A DNA stretch of 33,744 bases from NCBI GenBank assembly GCA_002369195.1, contig DFEW01000034.1, forward strand, positions 1 to 33,744. Reading direction: 5' to 3'. Within the stretch, counting starts at the first letter, position 1. Each line of letters opens with the position of its first letter. The notes beneath the pieces are model-generated. The model was given only the letters and a program-made list of their open reading frames with translations. It was not told the origin of the DNA and searched no databases. Both the position numbers and the translations under genes were made by a program. This DNA comes from Christensenella sp. UBA3792 (GTDB taxonomy: Bacteria > Bacillota > Clostridia > Christensenellales > CAG-138). Shown here one piece after another: positions 33,355-33,744 of this stretch.

Positions 33355-33744
33355 TCAGATGTGTACGCGTTTGCCGTTTCTTGCCGCATCCCGATACTGC
33401 TGTTCGAGCATGCGGAACGCTTCTTTCGACATGGACATGTAGTTCGGCGTCGCCGAGACCGCGCGGTCGGTGCGCTGGCTCTTGGGCAGCGCGCGCTGCG
33501 CCTGCAGCTTTTCGCTCATGCGCGCCTTCGCGTTCTGCTCCGCCTCGTCCGCCCTGCGCTCCGCCGCATAGATGCGGACCGCCGCTTTCGGCTCAAACTC
33601 CTGCAAAAGCTGCGCAAACGCGCGATCCTTGACCGCCGCTTCGAGGTCGAACCCCTCCGGCAGCATGCCCTCCCGTTCCATCTCGACCAGCGCGTTCGCC
33701 GCCTCGACGAACGGGTTTTCCTCCTGCGCCGTCGCCTGCGGCTC
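33355..33744 (-). CDS. Scaffold-like phage protein (cut by window edge)
   Basis: The open frame runs through the window edge, so the start is missing; 129 residues are visible. The frame before the first internal ATG (33681) reads EPQATAQEENPFVEAANALV, clearly in the same protein. The sequence is charged and helical (FAQLLQEFEPKAAVRIYAAE, then RADEAEQNAKARMSEKLQAQ) and ends QQYRDAARNGKRVHI. Charge, helix content, small size and position directly before the capsid gene suit a scaffolding or capsid-assembly protein, but this is an inference. Confidence 0.75.
   Translation of the reverse strand, partial: EPQATAQEENPFVEAANALVEMEREGMLPEGFDLEAAVKDRAFAQLLQEFEPKAAVRIYAAERRADEAEQNAKARMSEKLQAQRALPKSQRTDRAVSATPNYMSMSKEAFRMLEQQYRDAARNGKRVHI

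Larger units (their letters stand above)
28786..33744 (-). mobile_element. Prophage or phage-derived structural gene cluster (partial)
   Basis: Seven adjacent minus-strand genes encode virion-type proteins in the order expected downstream of a portal gene: scaffold-like, N4-gp56-type capsid, small protein, adaptor-like, propeller-like, small and Gly-rich proteins. Spacing is tight and each gene has its own ribosome binding site. The cluster meets the host M32 gene across a terminator at 28724-28780, with no integrase, lysis or attachment site visible at this edge. The other edge lies outside the window. G+C is at least as high as the host (42/60 at 30001-30060). Confidence 0.8.

Overview
The window looks like chromosome from a G+C-rich member of the Bacillota (Clostridia), probably an uncultured gut lineage; that placement is an inference. 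It rests on Gram-positive gene content (RqcP, a WalJ-type metallo-hydrolase, a DegV/FakB protein, DUF368, clostripain, an ECF-type S-component), on AAGGAG/GGAGG ribosome binding sites before nearly every gene, and on G+C near 65% (hand count 39/60 at 12001-12060). About 28.7 kb is densely packed host sequence and the last 5 kb is the edge of a prophage or phage-derived structural cluster.

Layout. 1-2322 (-): argS then serS, with serS cut by the window edge. 2458-7937 (+): a tight run of pepT, two YcxB-like membrane proteins, msrA, proC, a Thr/Pro-linker lipoprotein and an acetyltransferase, closed by a terminator. 8027-11142 (-): a stand-alone FakA middle-domain protein, a lower-G+C orphan of 442 aa, a YdcF/DUF218 protein and a DUF559 nuclease-like protein, with two clusters of palindromic intergenic repeats. 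11142-16186 (-): an operon uppP, rqcP, ispDF (fused), uvrA, DUF559 with overlapping or 1-base junctions. 16262-17137 (+): an unknown protein with a repeat linker. 17176-18405 (-): an HtrA-like protease. 18593-19810 (+): a DUF368 (PopT-type) membrane protein with a large extracytoplasmic insertion. 19861-22151 (-): DegV, then ispE followed by an ECF S-component. 22243-28717 (+): walJ, rlmH, a COG2509-type flavoprotein, an unknown protein, clostripain, a small membrane protein and an M32 carboxypeptidase. 28786-33744 (-): scaffold-like protein (partial), N4-gp56-type major capsid protein, small protein, adaptor-like protein, propeller-like protein and two more small or unknown virion-like proteins.

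How the genes fit together. IspDF and IspE are three of the MEP-pathway activities that make isoprenoid precursors; UppP regenerates undecaprenyl phosphate and DUF368/PopT returns it across the membrane, so the lipid-carrier cycle is strongly represented within 11 kb. DegV/FakB and the lone FakA middle domain point to exogenous fatty-acid handling, although no FakA kinase is present. Three peptidases (PepT, clostripain, M32) and an HtrA protease suggest a peptide-using lifestyle.

Most notable signals: a stand-alone FakA middle domain; a nuclease-like DUF559 gene translationally coupled to uvrA; the DUF368 insertion; two promoters whose predicted start site falls exactly on the ATG (DUF368 and ispE), suggesting leaderless mRNAs; a non-canonical HIGH motif in ArgRS; and a phage capsid module that meets host genes with no visible integrase or lysis gene at this edge. 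No tRNA, rRNA, CRISPR array or insertion sequence was recognised. No gene-free stretch exceeds 300 bases.
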